From positions 1 to 48,203 of the forward strand of contig CACZHK010000007.1 in NCBI GenBank assembly GCA_902780915.1: a stretch of 48,203 nucleotides of DNA. Direction: 5' to 3'. Shown piece after piece: positions 15,868 through 25,862 of the stretch; the first letter of the stretch is position 1; each line of letters starts with the position of its first letter. The notes below the pieces were generated by a model. It was not told where the DNA came from and made no database searches. It saw only the letters and a list, made by a program, of their open reading frames with translations. A program made the translations under genes and the position numbers. Origin of the DNA: Pseudoselenomonas ruminantium (GTDB lineage Bacteria > Bacillota > Negativicutes > Selenomonadales > Selenomonadaceae).

Positions 15868-18393
15868 TTATTTATTTTCATTTTCTGCCTTGGCGGCCTC
15901 AGCGGCTTTAGCCTGCTCCTCGCGGCGCTTGGCAGCAGCCTTGTTGGCCTCGGTAATGGAAGTAGCAATCTCTTCCATGGTGTAGGCTTCGATGATGTCC
16001 CCTTCCTGGAAGTCGCGGAAGTCCACGATGGAGATACCGCACTCGTAGCCTGCGGCCACTTCCTTGACCTCATCCTTGAAGCGGCGCAGAGAATCCAGCT
16101 CACCGTCAAAAATCTCGATGTTGTCGCGGATAATGCGAATCTTGGAGTTGTTGAAGATCTTGCCGTCCAGCACATAGGAACCTGCTACCAGGGCTTTTGA
16201 GAACTTCATGACCTTGCGGATTTCCACGCGTCCCTGGATAACTTCCTTGTACTTTGGCTTCAGCATGCCACTCATGGCATCCTTCACATCATTCAGGGCA
16301 TCATAGATGACGCGGTAAGTGCGGATATCGATGTTTTCATTGTCTGCCATCTTGCGGGCATTGGCATCGGGACGTACATTGAAGGCGATGATAAGGGCGT
16401 TAGAAGCAGAGGCCAACATGACATCGCTTTCGTTGACGGCGCCAACACCAGAATGCACGATGGAAACGCGTACTTCATCGTTCTTGTTAAGAGACAGCAG
16501 AGAACTGTTGAGAGCCTCCACAGAACCCTGAACATCAGCCTTGACCACGATGTTGAGGTCCTTGATCTCGCCTTCTTGAATCTGCTGGAAGAGGTCATCA
16601 AGAGATACCTTCTTGGCTTTGATGAGCTTGGTGCGCTGACGTTCTACGCGAGCTTCTGCAATAGAGCGGGCCTGTTTCTCTTCCAACACAGCCATAATGT
16701 CACCCGCAGAAGGCACATCATTGAGACCCAGAATCTCCACCGGCACAGAGGGTCCAGCCTTCTTCACATTGTCGCCCCTATCGTTGACCATGGCGCGGAC
16801 TTTGCCGTAGGTTGTGCCGCAGACGATGGAATCGCCGATGCGCAAGGTACCATTCTGTACCAGTACGGTAGCCACAGGGCCGCGCCCTTTGTCCAGTTTT
16901 GCCTCGACAATAACACCGCGGGCATCGCGGTTCGGATTGGCCTTGAGCTCCTTGACCTCGGCTACCAGCAGAACCATTTCCAGCAGGTTGTCAAGGCCCA
17001 TGCGCTTCTTGGCAGAAACGGGCACCATGATGGTGTCTCCACCGTATTCCTCGGGCACCAGGCCGTGTTCCATGAGCTCCTGCTTCACACGATCCGGATT
17101 GGCACCAGGCTTGTCAATCTTGTTGATGGCTACAATGACGGGAACATCGGCAGACTTGGCGTGGTTGATAGCCTCGACAGTCTGGGGCATGACGCCATCA
17201 TCTGCCGCCACTACCAGGATTGCGATATCCGTAATCTGAGCACCACGGGCACGCATAGCCGTGAAGGCCTCATGGCCCGGGGTATCCAGGAAGACAATCT
17301 TCTTGCCCTGGCACATGACCTGATAAGCACCGATGTGCTGGGTGATGCCGCCTGCCTCATGGGTAGAAACAGAGGTATTGCGGATAGCATCCAGCAGGGA
17401 GGTCTTGCCGTGATCGACATGGCCCATGACTGTCACCACAGGGGGACGAAGCTTCAGGGACTTGGGATCATCCTCAATCTCGGGAATGAGGGTGGGGTCA
17501 ACCTCGGGAGGCAGTTCCTCGCAGGCCACGCCAAACTCAGCCGCCACCAGAGCAGCTGTATCGTAGTCAATCTCCTGGTTGATGGTAGCCATGACACCCA
17601 TCATGAAGAGCTTCTTGATGACTTCTGCAGCCGTATAGCTCATCTTGGAAGCCAGATCCTTGACTGCTATGCTCTCCCCTACCTTGATATGGGTTGGACG
17701 GGCAATCTGCGCTTTTGGTGCAGGCTGGGGAGTGCCGCCACGCTTGTTGCCTTTGTTCTTGCGACCGCCGCGGCGGTCGTTGTTGTTGAAACTGTTATTG
17801 CCATTGCGGTCATTCTTGTCGCTCCGGCGGCCTCCGCGCTCGTTCTTTTCACTGCGGCCGCCATTTTTCTCATTACGGCTACCATTTTTGCCGTTCTTGC
17901 CATTGCCGCCCTTGCCGCTATTATCCTTAGCATGGCTGTCATTGACATAATTGTCATGTTTATGTTCGCGACTACCTTGACGGTCACTGTTGCGTTCACC
18001 GCCACGCTCATGGCGCACGCCCACGCCTTGGTTCTCACTCTTGCTTTCTTCGTGCTTCGGTTCGGTATGGGCGGGCTGGTGCATATGGCGCTCTTCCTTT
18101 TCCTGTGCAGGCCTCGTTGCCTTTTCTGCTGCGGCTTTCTCTTTGGGCGGTCTGTGCTTTTCCGTCTTCACACGCCCATCTTGGCTGCTGTAATCCTTCT
18201 CCGGCTTCTTGGAAGCAGGAGAAGCCGGCTTGGCAGACTTCTGCAGTTCCTGCTTCACCACATTGTACTCAGCTTCGCCTACGCCGCTGAAATTGTTGTT
18301 CACTTTATAGTTGTTGCGCTTGAGGATTTCAAGCACCACTTTGCTGTCCGTATTGAATTCCTTGGCCAATTCAAAAACTCTGCGTTTTGACAT
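15868..18393 (-). CDS. infB: Translation initiation factor IF-2
   Basis: 841-residue GTPase that brings initiator tRNA to the 30S subunit. An IF2N domain (1-50, [13 protein letters not shown]) is followed by a long low-complexity linker (about 55-230) rich in Lys, Asn, Gly, Arg and His, a second IF2N domain (about 240-290), then the G domain with G1 GHVDHGKT (324-331), the G3 DTPGHEAF and the G4 NKID, and the C-terminal beta-barrel and tRNA-binding domains. The length is normal for Firmicutes. The start ATG follows GGGGGTGGATC. It sits 22 bases after ylxQ. Confidence 0.97.
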   Translation of the reverse strand: MSKRRVFELAKEFNTDSKVVLEILKRNNYKVNNNFSGVGEAEYNVVKQELQKSAKPASPASKKPEKDYSSQDGRVKTEKHRPPKEKAAAEKATRPAQEKEERHMHQPAHTEPKHEESKSENQGVGVRHERGGERNSDRQGSREHKHDNYVNDSHAKDNSGKGGNGKNGKNGSRNEKNGGRSEKNERGGRRSDKNDRNGNNSFNNNDRRGGRKNKGNKRGGTPQPAPKAQIARPTHIKVGESIAVKDLASKMSYTAAEVIKKLFMMGVMATINQEIDYDTAALVAAEFGVACEELPPEVDPTLIPEIEDDPKSLKLRPPVVTVMGHVDHGKTSLLDAIRNTSVSTHEAGGITQHIGAYQVMCQGKKIVFLDTPGHEAFTAMRARGAQITDIAILVVAADDGVMPQTVEAINHAKSADVPVIVAINKIDKPGANPDRVKQELMEHGLVPEEYGGDTIMVPVSAKKRMGLDNLLEMVLLVAEVKELKANPNRDARGVIVEAKLDKGRGPVATVLVQNGTLRIGDSIVCGTTYGKVRAMVNDRGDNVKKAGPSVPVEILGLNDVPSAGDIMAVLEEKQARSIAEARVERQRTKLIKAKKVSLDDLFQQIQEGEIKDLNIVVKADVQGSVEALNSSLLSLNKNDEVRVSIVHSGVGAVNESDVMLASASNALIIAFNVRPDANARKMADNENIDIRTYRVIYDALNDVKDAMSGMLKPKYKEVIQGRVEIRKVMKFSKALVAGSYVLDGKIFNNSKIRIIRDNIEIFDGELDSLRRFKDEVKEVAAGYECGISIVDFRDFQEGDIIEAYTMEEIATSITEANKAAAKRREEQAKAAEAAKAENENK

Positions 18394-18415
18394 TGATCCA
18401 CCCCCATTTATTTGC

Positions 18416-18733
18416 TCATGGTTCCTCCATCAGCTTTTTGAGCTGCGCCGCAAAACCAGCGTCCGTCAAGGCTGCGGCCGCGCGGTAATCCTTGCCCAAA
18501 CATGAGCCCAGCATATCGCGGTCAAGCGCCTCTAGATAGGGAACCTTATATTTATCGGCTAAAGCTAGATACTTTTTCCTAGATTCTTCTGCTGTGTCCT
18601 CCGCCATGATGAGCAGATTGGCCTTGCCAGCCTTCAATGCCTGCTCCACAGCAAAGGCACCGGACACAATCCTGCGGGCCCGCTGGGCCATGCTGAGAAG
18701 GTTCATGATTCGCTGTTCTCTGGTAGCTGCCAT
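18416..18733 (-). CDS. ylxQ: YlxQ, L7Ae/L30e-family ribosomal-type protein
   Basis: 105-residue protein of the L7Ae/L30e RNA-binding family, usually annotated YlxQ, located between ylxR and infB as in most Firmicutes. Visible family pattern: [44 protein letters not shown]. Expected to bind a kink-turn RNA; the target is not known with certainty. Confidence 0.9.
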   Translation of the reverse strand: MAATREQRIMNLLSMAQRARRIVSGAFAVEQALKAGKANLLIMAEDTAEESRKKYLALADKYKVPYLEALDRDMLGSCLGKDYRAAAALTDAGFAAQLKKLMEEP

Positions 18734-18734
18734 C

Positions 18735-19028
18735 TCAAGACTCAGCCTCCGTGTCTTTTGCTTCCAGGGCAGCGACCTCCACCGCTAAATGCTCGTAAAC
18801 CTCTTGGGGCACTTTGCCCTTGAAGGATCGCTCCAGCCCTCTGGATTTCTGCGCCTTCTCAAGGCATTCTGTCTTGGGGCAGATATAGGCGCCACGACCA
18901 GGCATCTTGCCAGTGATATCCACAGAAAACTCTCCCTCGGGGCTTCTTACGATGCGCACTAAGGATTTCTTGGGCAGGCTCTGCTGGCAGCCCAGGCAGA
19001 ATCTTTCAGGAAGTTTCTTGGTCTTCAT
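18735..19028 (-). CDS. ylxR: YlxR family RNA-binding protein (DUF448)
   Basis: 97 residues, conserved between nusA and ylxQ. The N-terminal [20 protein letters not shown] and the GRGAYIC signature (around residue 45) define the family. The C-terminal 15 residues are acidic and Ala-rich. It starts four bases after the nusA stop and ends one base before ylxQ, so it is tightly coupled. A nucleoid or RNase P-related regulatory role has been proposed for YlxR proteins; nothing here decides that. Confidence 0.92.
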   Translation of the reverse strand: MKTKKLPERFCLGCQQSLPKKSLVRIVRSPEGEFSVDITGKMPGRGAYICPKTECLEKAQKSRGLERSFKGKVPQEVYEHLAVEVAALEAKDTEAES

Positions 19029-19031
19029 GGC

Positions 19032-20174
19032 TTATTCAACCTCTGCGGTAAAGGATTCCTCGCCTTCAACCTGGACTTCGTTCATGTTATCATCCAGGAC
19101 CTCACCTACAGCCTGGCTCTCGCTCTTGATGTCAATTTTCCAGCCGGTAAGCTTAGCTGCCAGACGGGCATTCTGCCCTTCCTTGCCAATGGCAAGAGAA
19201 AGCTGATAATCTGGCACGATGACTCGGGAGACCTTCTCCTCCTCATTAACTGCCACAGAAACCACCTTGGCAGGACTCAAGGCATTGGCAATGAGCTTGG
19301 CAGGGTCTTCGTTCCATTTCACAATGTCGATTTTCTCATCGCCTAGCTCGTCCACCACAGCCTGCACGCGCATGCCGCGATAGCCCACACAGGAGCCCAC
19401 GGGATCTACAGCCTCATCACTGGAGTAGACAGCGATTTTTGAGCGATGGCCTGGCTCGCGGGCCACGGACTTGATCTCCACAATGCCGTCCTGAATCTCG
19501 GGCACTTCCAATTCAAAGAGACGCTTCAAAAGGCCAGGATGGGTACGGGAAACCACAATCTGTGGTCCTTTGTTAGTTTTCTTGACCTCCACCACAAAGG
19601 CTTTGATACGGTCGCCATGCTCATAGCTCTCGCCAGGAATCTGCTCGGCAGGAGTCAGCACAGCCTCAGTCTTGCCAAGGTCGATGAACACGTTGCCGTT
19701 CTCCACCCTCTGCACTAGGCCACTCATAATGTCGCTCTCACGGCTCTGAAACTCATCGTAGATGATGCCACGCTCAGCCTCGCGGATGCGCTGCACCACC
19801 ACCTGCTTTGCAGTCTGGGCGGCAATGCGGCCAAAGTTGGCAGGGGTGACTTCAATCTCAATCACATCACCAACTTCGTATTCGGGACGAATGGTGCGTG
19901 CCTGAGCCAGAGAAATCTCCGTAATCTCGTCTTCGGTCTCTTCCACCACAGTCTTGATGGCATACACATGATAGTGGCCTGTCTCACGAGAGAGGGTTAC
20001 GCGCACGTTCTGGGCAGAGGCGAAGTTCCGCTTGTAAGCAGAAATCAGGGCTGCCTCAATCGCCTCGAACAGCACATTCTCATCAATGCCACGCTCTGCG
20101 CCCAACTCACGAAGGGTAGTGAGAAATTCCTGCCCACTGTCCTTCGCCTTAGCTTTAGTAGCTCTTCTTGCCAA
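19032..20174 (-). CDS. nusA: Transcription termination/antitermination factor NusA
   Basis: 380 residues: N-terminal RNA polymerase-binding domain (1-130), S1 domain (about 135-200, [20 protein letters not shown]), and two KH domains with [28 protein letters not shown] split across the first KH and [24 protein letters not shown] in the second. The start is TTG after AGGAGG. It lacks the acidic repeats of the E. coli protein, normal for Firmicutes. It binds nascent RNA and polymerase and modulates pausing. Confidence 0.96.
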   Translation of the reverse strand: MARRATKAKAKDSGQEFLTTLRELGAERGIDENVLFEAIEAALISAYKRNFASAQNVRVTLSRETGHYHVYAIKTVVEETEDEITEISLAQARTIRPEYEVGDVIEIEVTPANFGRIAAQTAKQVVVQRIREAERGIIYDEFQSRESDIMSGLVQRVENGNVFIDLGKTEAVLTPAEQIPGESYEHGDRIKAFVVEVKKTNKGPQIVVSRTHPGLLKRLFELEVPEIQDGIVEIKSVAREPGHRSKIAVYSSDEAVDPVGSCVGYRGMRVQAVVDELGDEKIDIVKWNEDPAKLIANALSPAKVVSVAVNEEEKVSRVIVPDYQLSLAIGKEGQNARLAAKLTGWKIDIKSESQAVGEVLDDNMNEVQVEGEESFTAEVE

Positions 20175-20219
20175 AATAACTTTCCTCCTAATTGAAAGGG
20201 CTGTGCCCTATATTACCTA

Positions 20220-20681
20220 TCAGAAATCTATGTGCAGGCGTATTTGGGCCACCTTCTCAAGCGGCAGCTGCAGTTCCTCGTCCAAGGTAATGCTTGCTTC
20301 GTCAGAACCAGTCAACACTCCCGTGAGTTCCTTTTCCTTGGAACCCTCCAACGGAGCGTAGAGACTTACGTCCACTTTCTTGCCCTGCTCCCGTTGGAAA
20401 TCTCTATGCTTCCTCAGCACCCGGTCAATACCGGGTGAACTCACTTCCAGGATGTAGCTGTCTGTGATGAAGTCCTCTGCGTCCAGCCTTTCTTCCAGCT
20501 TTTCACTGAGGGCCTGGCAGTCATCTATCTCAATGCCGCCTTCCTTGTCTATGAAGACGCGCAGATACCAATCCCGCTCCTTCACATATTCCACGTCAAC
20601 CATTTCGATTTCGCTTTGTCCCTCCAGCAGTTCTAGGACGATTTTCTCCACCTGCTGCTCGATATTTTCCTTTCGGGCCAT
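20220..20681 (-). CDS. rimP: Ribosome maturation factor RimP
   Basis: 153-residue protein for 30S subunit assembly. Family blocks: VDVEYVKERDWYLRVFIDKEGGIEIDDC, SEKLEERLDAEDFITDSYILEVSSPGIDRVL. First gene of the rimP-nusA-ylxR-ylxQ-infB-rbfA-nrnA-truB-ribF operon; the ATG follows GGAGGTGGAG. Confidence 0.95.
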   Translation of the reverse strand: MARKENIEQQVEKIVLELLEGQSEIEMVDVEYVKERDWYLRVFIDKEGGIEIDDCQALSEKLEERLDAEDFITDSYILEVSSPGIDRVLRKHRDFQREQGKKVDVSLYAPLEGSKEKELTGVLTGSDEASITLDEELQLPLEKVAQIRLHIDF

Positions 20682-20732
20682 CTCTCCACCTCCATCTGTG
20701 AGCTGCTTGCTTAAACTTCTTTACATAAATAT

Positions 20733-20760
20733 GAAAGAGTGAGCCTAAGCCCACTCTTTC
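20733..20760 (-). promoter_or_regulatory. Leader hairpin upstream of rimP
   Basis: A 9-bp stem GAAAGAGTG/CACTCTTTC with a partly paired 10-base top lies about 50 bases before the rimP start and roughly 80 bases into the predicted leader. The T-run after it on the minus strand is weak (CATATTTATG), so it may be an attenuator or a protein-binding leader element. It is also in the right place to act as a weak end signal for cobS transcripts. I recall similar hairpins preceding rimP in other Firmicutes, not verified here. Confidence 0.55.
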
Positions 20761-20847
20761 CAAAACGCTTAAATTCAGATGACGTCAAACCTGTCAGCCA
20801 TAGCACTCACAATCCAGTAAACTCTCAAAATCTCAAAGTTGTATATA

Positions 20848-20876
20848 ATTATATCATGCTGTCTGCAGCTTGTAAA
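20848..20876 (-). promoter_or_regulatory. Sigma-A promoter of the rimP-nusA-infB operon
   Basis: On the minus strand TTTACA (20876-20871) is followed after exactly 17 bp by a perfect TATAAT (20853-20848). This places the start near 20841 and gives a leader of about 160 bases before rimP. The promoter starts three bases after the cobS stop codon, so there is no room for a separate terminator upstream of it. Confidence 0.8.
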
Positions 20877-20878
20877 CC

Positions 20879-21673
20879 TCAATAACCAAAATTACATCTC
20901 AAAATTTCAAGGCAGGCCTGACATAAATCATAAAAATTGCTTCCCAATACGCACAAACTTCCCATCACCGCAGTTTCTGCCAGCAGCTCAGCTGCTCCGT
21001 AGACATCGCCTGTTACACCACCTAGCTTTGAGGCAGAATAACGACCAAAAAGGTAGGCAGCCAGCAAGCCGGCTATAAGAGATGCCTCTGCCACAATCCC
21101 TAGAGGAATAATGGCAGCTATGGTAGTAGAACCTGCCACAATGAGTGTCTTTTTGTCTGTCATCTCTGCAAAGGCCTTGCCAAGGCCTTCTGGTCGAGCA
21201 TAAGGAAAGGACGCAATCACCAGTACCATGCCCATGCGACCAATAATGGGCATGATATAGAGAGCCATCATGATAAAGTCAGTATCTATATCCCTCAGCA
21301 AAGACCATTGCAACAGGATAAGGCAGATAGCGGCGAGAGCACCGTAAGAGCCAACCCGGCTATCCTTCATGATTTTCAGCATGCATTCTCGGTTACGGGC
21401 AGAGAACAGACCGTCCATTGTGTCCATGAAACCATCATAGTGCAGCCCACCAGTGATGATTATAGTTAAGATAAGCATCAAAGAAGCAAAGAAGGCTGAC
21501 TGCCCCAATAGAGCAAGCAGAACCCAGGCAAAGATCAGGTAGATTACTCCTTGCACCAGCCCCACTAAAGGGAAAAATCTGGTTGATCTGCCAAAATCCT
21601 CGGCTGTCCAGCTGTCCTGTTTGACAATATGAATGCGGGTCAGAAATTGCAAGGCAACGAAAAATAAACGCAA
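20879..21673 (-). CDS. cobS: Adenosylcobinamide-GDP ribazoletransferase (cobalamin synthase)
   Basis: 264-residue integral membrane enzyme joining adenosylcobinamide-GDP with alpha-ribazole(-phosphate), the final assembly of cobalamin. Signatures: FLTRIH near the N terminus, TGGLHYDGFMDTMDGLFS (acidic metal-binding loop, about residues 74-91) and GGVTGDVYGAAEL. Several hydrophobic helices fit a polytopic membrane protein. The start is TTG after AAGGAGG. Last of the cbiP-cbiB-cobS group. Confidence 0.94.
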   Translation of the reverse strand: MRLFFVALQFLTRIHIVKQDSWTAEDFGRSTRFFPLVGLVQGVIYLIFAWVLLALLGQSAFFASLMLILTIIITGGLHYDGFMDTMDGLFSARNRECMLKIMKDSRVGSYGALAAICLILLQWSLLRDIDTDFIMMALYIMPIIGRMGMVLVIASFPYARPEGLGKAFAEMTDKKTLIVAGSTTIAAIIPLGIVAEASLIAGLLAAYLFGRYSASKLGGVTGDVYGAAELLAETAVMGSLCVLGSNFYDLCQACLEILRCNFGY

Positions 21674-21685
21674 TGTTTTCCTCCT

Positions 21686-22642
21686 TCAGTACAGGCTGTA
21701 GCCAAGGCATTGGCATACGATATAAAAACCGATAAGATATAGCACCGTAGCAGTATACATCATGCGTATGCACTCCATGATATGCTTTGGTCCCGTTACT
21801 TGTATGGGGTCACCCATATAAGCCCTAAAACTATCCTTGCCGAAATATGAGTTAACTCCCCCTAGTCGAATGTGCAAAGCCCCCGCCACCGTTGCTTCCG
21901 CATAGCCTCCATTGGGACTTGGATGCTTGTCAGCATCACGCTTCATGATATTAAAGGCATGACGGGCATCAAAGCCCAACATCCAGGCGCTTATGATGAA
22001 GAGCAATCCCGTCAAACGGGCAGGTATCAGGTTCATGGCATCGTCCAGCCTAGCTGCCGCCCTGCCAAAGTAAAGATACTTTTCATTCTTGTAGCCTATC
22101 ATGGAGTCCATGGTATTGGCTGCCCGATAAAGCACAGCCAGTGGCACACCGCCAATAGCGAAGTAAAACAGCGGTGCAACGATGCCATCCACGGTGTTCT
22201 CCGCAATGGTCTCAACTGTGGCCCTTGCGATTTCAGCTTCACTTAGCTTGTCAGTATCTCGTCCCACAATCCAGCCTACCTTCTGGCGAGCCACCTCAAT
22301 ATTGCCTAGCAGGAGAAGGGCATAAATCTCCTTGCCTGCCTTGGCCAGACTTTTGGGGGAAATCATAAAGGAAAGAATCAGTGCTCCAACCATAGCGCTG
22401 CCCCAACCGGGCAAATAATAGGAAAAGTGCATAATGACAGCAGAAACATCATAAGAGATCAGCAGCACAATCATAACCAGCATGCCACCCATGGCAAACT
22501 TCTTGCCGTTGCTATCCATGCTTTGGTAGAACACCCTTTCCAGCAAGGCAATGAGATTGCCCATGAGCACCACCGGATGCCATTTTCCATTAGGGTCACC
22601 AATGATGGCATCAATAAGGAAAGCAGAGATAGCTGTCAGCAT
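21686..22642 (-). CDS. cbiB: Adenosylcobinamide-phosphate synthase
   Basis: 318-residue membrane protein that attaches the aminopropanol (phosphate) arm to adenosylcobyric acid. Family blocks: DAIIGDPNGKWHPVVLMGNLIALLE at the N terminus, AENTVDGIVAPLFYFAIGG, RAANTMDSMIGYKNEKY, PSPNGGYAEATVAGALHIRLGG. It overlaps the cbiP end by 7 bases and precedes cobS by 12 bases, so the three form a coupled unit. Confidence 0.94.
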   Translation of the reverse strand: MLTAISAFLIDAIIGDPNGKWHPVVLMGNLIALLERVFYQSMDSNGKKFAMGGMLVMIVLLISYDVSAVIMHFSYYLPGWGSAMVGALILSFMISPKSLAKAGKEIYALLLLGNIEVARQKVGWIVGRDTDKLSEAEIARATVETIAENTVDGIVAPLFYFAIGGVPLAVLYRAANTMDSMIGYKNEKYLYFGRAAARLDDAMNLIPARLTGLLFIISAWMLGFDARHAFNIMKRDADKHPSPNGGYAEATVAGALHIRLGGVNSYFGKDSFRAYMGDPIQVTGPKHIMECIRMMYTATVLYLIGFYIVCQCLGYSLY

Positions 22643-24186
22643 GAGCAGTCCTCACCTTCGTCCATGATGGCAGACAATTTTTCCATGTCCAGACTTTTTT
22701 CCACCACATCAGCCAGCCGCTCATAGGCGGCCTCCTTTTCCTTATGCTGATTACGCTGCTCACTAATAACCTGCCAGCCCTTTTTCTGCCGCAGGGAATT
22801 AAGCAACTGACGCCTGAAGCCGTCATGGTCGAAAATGCCATGGATATAGGTGCCCAGCACCATGCCATCGGAACTGATGGCACCATCCTGCTCAGTCATG
22901 TTCCCGCCACTGCATTGGGTTATGACGAAGGGATGATGAACCGTACTGACAGTGAATTCCGTCTTACCCATGTGAATTTCGTACCCGGGCATGTTTTCAG
23001 CTTGCAAAGGCTTGGAACCAGCAAAACTCATACCAGTACAGGTTGCTTTTACTTGAGCCAGCAGTTTTCCCTTGGAAAAAGTGGTAATAATAGGCAACAA
23101 GCCGAAGCCTGTTACTTCTTCATGGCTGGATTCCACATGATAGGGATCCCTGATTTTCTCCCCCAACATCTGATAGCCACCGCAAATGCCCCAGAGAGGC
23201 GTTCCCTGCTGCACCTTTTCTTTGATGGCTCCTTCTAGCCCGCACTCACGGAGATGGAGCAAGTCCTCAGTAGTGTTCTTGGAACCAGGCAACAGCATGA
23301 GGTCAGGTTCACCTAGCCTCGAAGCCTCCTGTACATAGTAAAGCTCTACATCCGGTTCCCCAGACAGGCTGGCAAAATCCGTGAAATTTGAAATCTTTGG
23401 CATCTGGATTACCGCTAGACGCAACTTGCCCTCACTTGCCTGTGGAGAGAATTGCTTTTCTTCCAGAGAAACTGAATCTTCGTCATCTATCCCCATCTCT
23501 TCGATATGTGGTACTACTCCCAGCACAGGTTTCCCAGTTTTTTCCTCAAGAAAATCAAGGGCAGGCTGCAGTAAGGTAATATCTCCCCTGAACTTGTTGA
23601 TGATAAGTCCCTTGACCAAAGCCCGTTCATCTTCGTCTAGCAGTTCCAGTGTACCAACCAGAGAGGCCAATGCTCCTCCTCGATCAATATCTGCAATCAG
23701 CAATACTGGAGCATTGAGGTGCTTGGCTACTCGCATATTTACGATATCGTTGGCCTTGAGATTAACCTCAGCGGGGCTGCCTGCCCCTTCGATAACCAAT
23801 ATGTCATACTGCTCTTGCAAACGTACAAGAGCCTTTTTCACAGCAGAAAAAGCCTTCAGGGAATAACCTGTATGATATTCTCTGGCACTCATATCGCCCA
23901 CAGGCTTGCCGTTAATGATAACCTGTGAGCAGGAATGTCCTGTAGGTTTCAAGAGCACGGGATTCATGTCAACCGCAGGTTCCAGTCCTGCGGCTTCAGC
24001 CTGGGCTACCTGTGCACGCCCCATTTCCAATCCGTCTCGTGTGACGTAGGAATTCAGAGCCATGTTTTGCGCCTTGAATGGTACTACTTTAAGGCCATAG
24101 CGGTGGAATATACGGCAGAGAGCAGTAGTGATGATGCTCTTGCCAACATGGGAACTAGTTCCCATTAACATAATATTTTTAGACAT
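22636..24186 (-). CDS. cbiP: Cobyric acid synthase (glutamine-dependent)
   Basis: 516 residues; amidates side chains b, d, e and g of adenosylcobyrinic acid a,c-diamide. The N-terminal dethiobiotin synthetase-like ATPase shows LMGTSSHVGKSIITTALCRIF and FKAQNMALNSYVT; the C-terminal class I glutaminase domain shows the nucleophile Cys in WGICGGYQMLGE and the HGIFDHDGFR histidine region. I chose the ATG at 24186 (MSKNIMLMG), which follows a GGGGGG site; the frame stays open 12 codons further upstream without a better signal. First gene of the second cobalamin block. Confidence 0.95.
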   Translation of the reverse strand: MSKNIMLMGTSSHVGKSIITTALCRIFHRYGLKVVPFKAQNMALNSYVTRDGLEMGRAQVAQAEAAGLEPAVDMNPVLLKPTGHSCSQVIINGKPVGDMSAREYHTGYSLKAFSAVKKALVRLQEQYDILVIEGAGSPAEVNLKANDIVNMRVAKHLNAPVLLIADIDRGGALASLVGTLELLDEDERALVKGLIINKFRGDITLLQPALDFLEEKTGKPVLGVVPHIEEMGIDDEDSVSLEEKQFSPQASEGKLRLAVIQMPKISNFTDFASLSGEPDVELYYVQEASRLGEPDLMLLPGSKNTTEDLLHLRECGLEGAIKEKVQQGTPLWGICGGYQMLGEKIRDPYHVESSHEEVTGFGLLPIITTFSKGKLLAQVKATCTGMSFAGSKPLQAENMPGYEIHMGKTEFTVSTVHHPFVITQCSGGNMTEQDGAISSDGMVLGTYIHGIFDHDGFRRQLLNSLRQKKGWQVISEQRNQHKEKEAAYERLADVVEKSLDMEKLSAIMDEGEDCSC

Positions 24187-24231
24187 GGAAAACCCCCCAT
24201 CGGTATTACGAATTTGGTACAATAGAGAATT

Positions 24232-25767
24232 TTATATCAAACAATTCGATGTTTCTTCTTCACGGTCACGCTGAATTGCTGTCAATGTGGCCTCATCTGT
24301 GATACGTAAAAAAATCATCTTGCCTTCTACATTAACTTTATAAATCAAGAATATTCCCTCGTTCTTGATTGGAAAACGCAAACTTTCTCCGCTAACCACC
24401 TCTCCTAAATCACTTGGTGTCTCTGAATCCAGAACCTGCTTCATAGACTTAAAAACATTCCAGCCAAGTTCATTGCTATTCATGGCCAGTTGGATCAAGA
24501 ATATCTCATCAAAGTCATATTCAATGCCGTTGTATTCTTGCTTTTGCCAATCTTCAAGACACTGACGGATACGCTTTAGGCGGCGGGTTCGCACTGCATC
24601 CCTGGAATCCCTGGCGGCACCTAAAATTGCTTCTGCCTCGTACAAGTTTGTCCTTTCCTTTTCACTCTCAGTTTTGGCCTGCACTATGAGATGCTTCATC
24701 TGCCTTTCCTTTTCTGGAGCCTGCTCAAGGGTCAAGATGTTTTCCTCATGTTCCCTCTTAAGATTTACTATCCTTTCACGTTGATTGAGGATAGCTTTTT
24801 TTAAATTATTGATGGTACGGGCTGACTTTTTCTCTGCTCTGGCGGCCATTACAAGCTGCCCTTCTAAGACTCCTAGTTCAATCTCGGCATTCAGTAGGTT
24901 TGCTTCAAAATTATTCACCTGTGTCTGCACTGATGACAGATAGATTTCTTGCTGGGAAAAAGCCTCTTTGGCTGCTTCTTCGTTGCTCAAGGCTTTCCTA
25001 AGCGCCTTCTCTGTCTCTACTACACTGGTGCGAGCTTCTTCAAGTTCCATTTCCCTGGCCTGATATGAATCATATGAGGCCGCTATTTCCTGTCTTGCTT
25101 CCTCATCAGAACCCTTCAGGCAGTCTGGCAAGTCAGCGTCACATGGAGCAAAATTCCTGCCGTAGAGAAATCTTGCCATCAGCACTAGAAAAGAATAAAT
25201 TTCCCCATCTATCCAGGATATGCCTCGTATATACTGCCATAAGTCGAACTTCTGTCTTTGTTCCAGCTGTTGTCTTATGCTTTCCCAGTCTCCTGCCTGG
25301 GGCGCTTTCATGGTCGCGCCAGTTTTCTCCAGTCGTTGAGTATAACTATCAAAGACTGCATCTGCCCTTTCCGCAGGAGTCATTGCCTCATCAAGCCCCA
25401 GGTAGACGGCAGCTCGTTTTGTAAGTTCCTTGGAAATCAGTTCGCAGGACGCATCGCTTGCTAACCCCATCCTAGCTGTCAGTAGTTTTCTAAAATCCTC
25501 ATTTAGCGTTTCTCTGCTGTCGCAAGCACGTTCTGCTATCTTTTCTTCAATCTGCTCAGCTATGCTTCTGGGCTGTACATCTTTTACAAGCCGTTTTTTC
25601 ATTCCAAGCAGGCGTCCAACAGAGTTTACCAGACCAGCGGCCATATCTACGGCCTTCATGCCTTCTGTGCCCACGATATTTTTTATTGTAACGACCTCAA
25701 ATGTTGCCACTTGCCTCAGTATATCTGCATCCTCTGCCTTTGCCAGCACACTCAATATATTTGCCAA
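24232..25767 (-). CDS. Unrecognised 511-residue coiled-coil protein
   Basis: No family recognised. Three parts are visible. Residues 1-215 are mostly alpha-helical with a Leu/Ile-rich start (VTIKNIVGTEGMKAVDMAAGLVNSVG). Residues about 225-405 form a long charged coiled coil with many Glu, Lys and Arg and heptad-like hydrophobics. Residues about 410-511 look like a compact alpha/beta domain ending in strands (LRFPIKNEGIFLIYKV, KMIFLRI). No signal peptide or clear membrane segment is seen (one short hydrophobic stretch at 191-203). The start is TTG at 25767 after GGTGGTGAT. It lies between cyuA and cbiP, inside the interruption of the cobalamin genes. A scaffold or structural role is possible but unproven. 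Confidence 0.8.
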   Translation of the reverse strand: MANILSVLAKAEDADILRQVATFEVVTIKNIVGTEGMKAVDMAAGLVNSVGRLLGMKKRLVKDVQPRSIAEQIEEKIAERACDSRETLNEDFRKLLTARMGLASDASCELISKELTKRAAVYLGLDEAMTPAERADAVFDSYTQRLEKTGATMKAPQAGDWESIRQQLEQRQKFDLWQYIRGISWIDGEIYSFLVLMARFLYGRNFAPCDADLPDCLKGSDEEARQEIAASYDSYQAREMELEEARTSVVETEKALRKALSNEEAAKEAFSQQEIYLSSVQTQVNNFEANLLNAEIELGVLEGQLVMAARAEKKSARTINNLKKAILNQRERIVNLKREHEENILTLEQAPEKERQMKHLIVQAKTESEKERTNLYEAEAILGAARDSRDAVRTRRLKRIRQCLEDWQKQEYNGIEYDFDEIFLIQLAMNSNELGWNVFKSMKQVLDSETPSDLGEVVSGESLRFPIKNEGIFLIYKVNVEGKMIFLRITDEATLTAIQRDREEETSNCLI

Positions 25768-25862
25768 AGTATATCACCACCATTGATTAGAATAAAGCCT
25801 CATACCTTGCTGTACTGCCAATCTATGACAAATGCATAACTGCTTCAACTATGGCAGGAACT

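Noticed and set aside
16453..18390. 645-residue open frame on the plus strand opposite infB
   Set aside because: It is the antisense shadow of the infB gene, whose low-complexity linker has few stop codons in the opposite frame; its translation is a low-complexity hydrophobic string with no family features.
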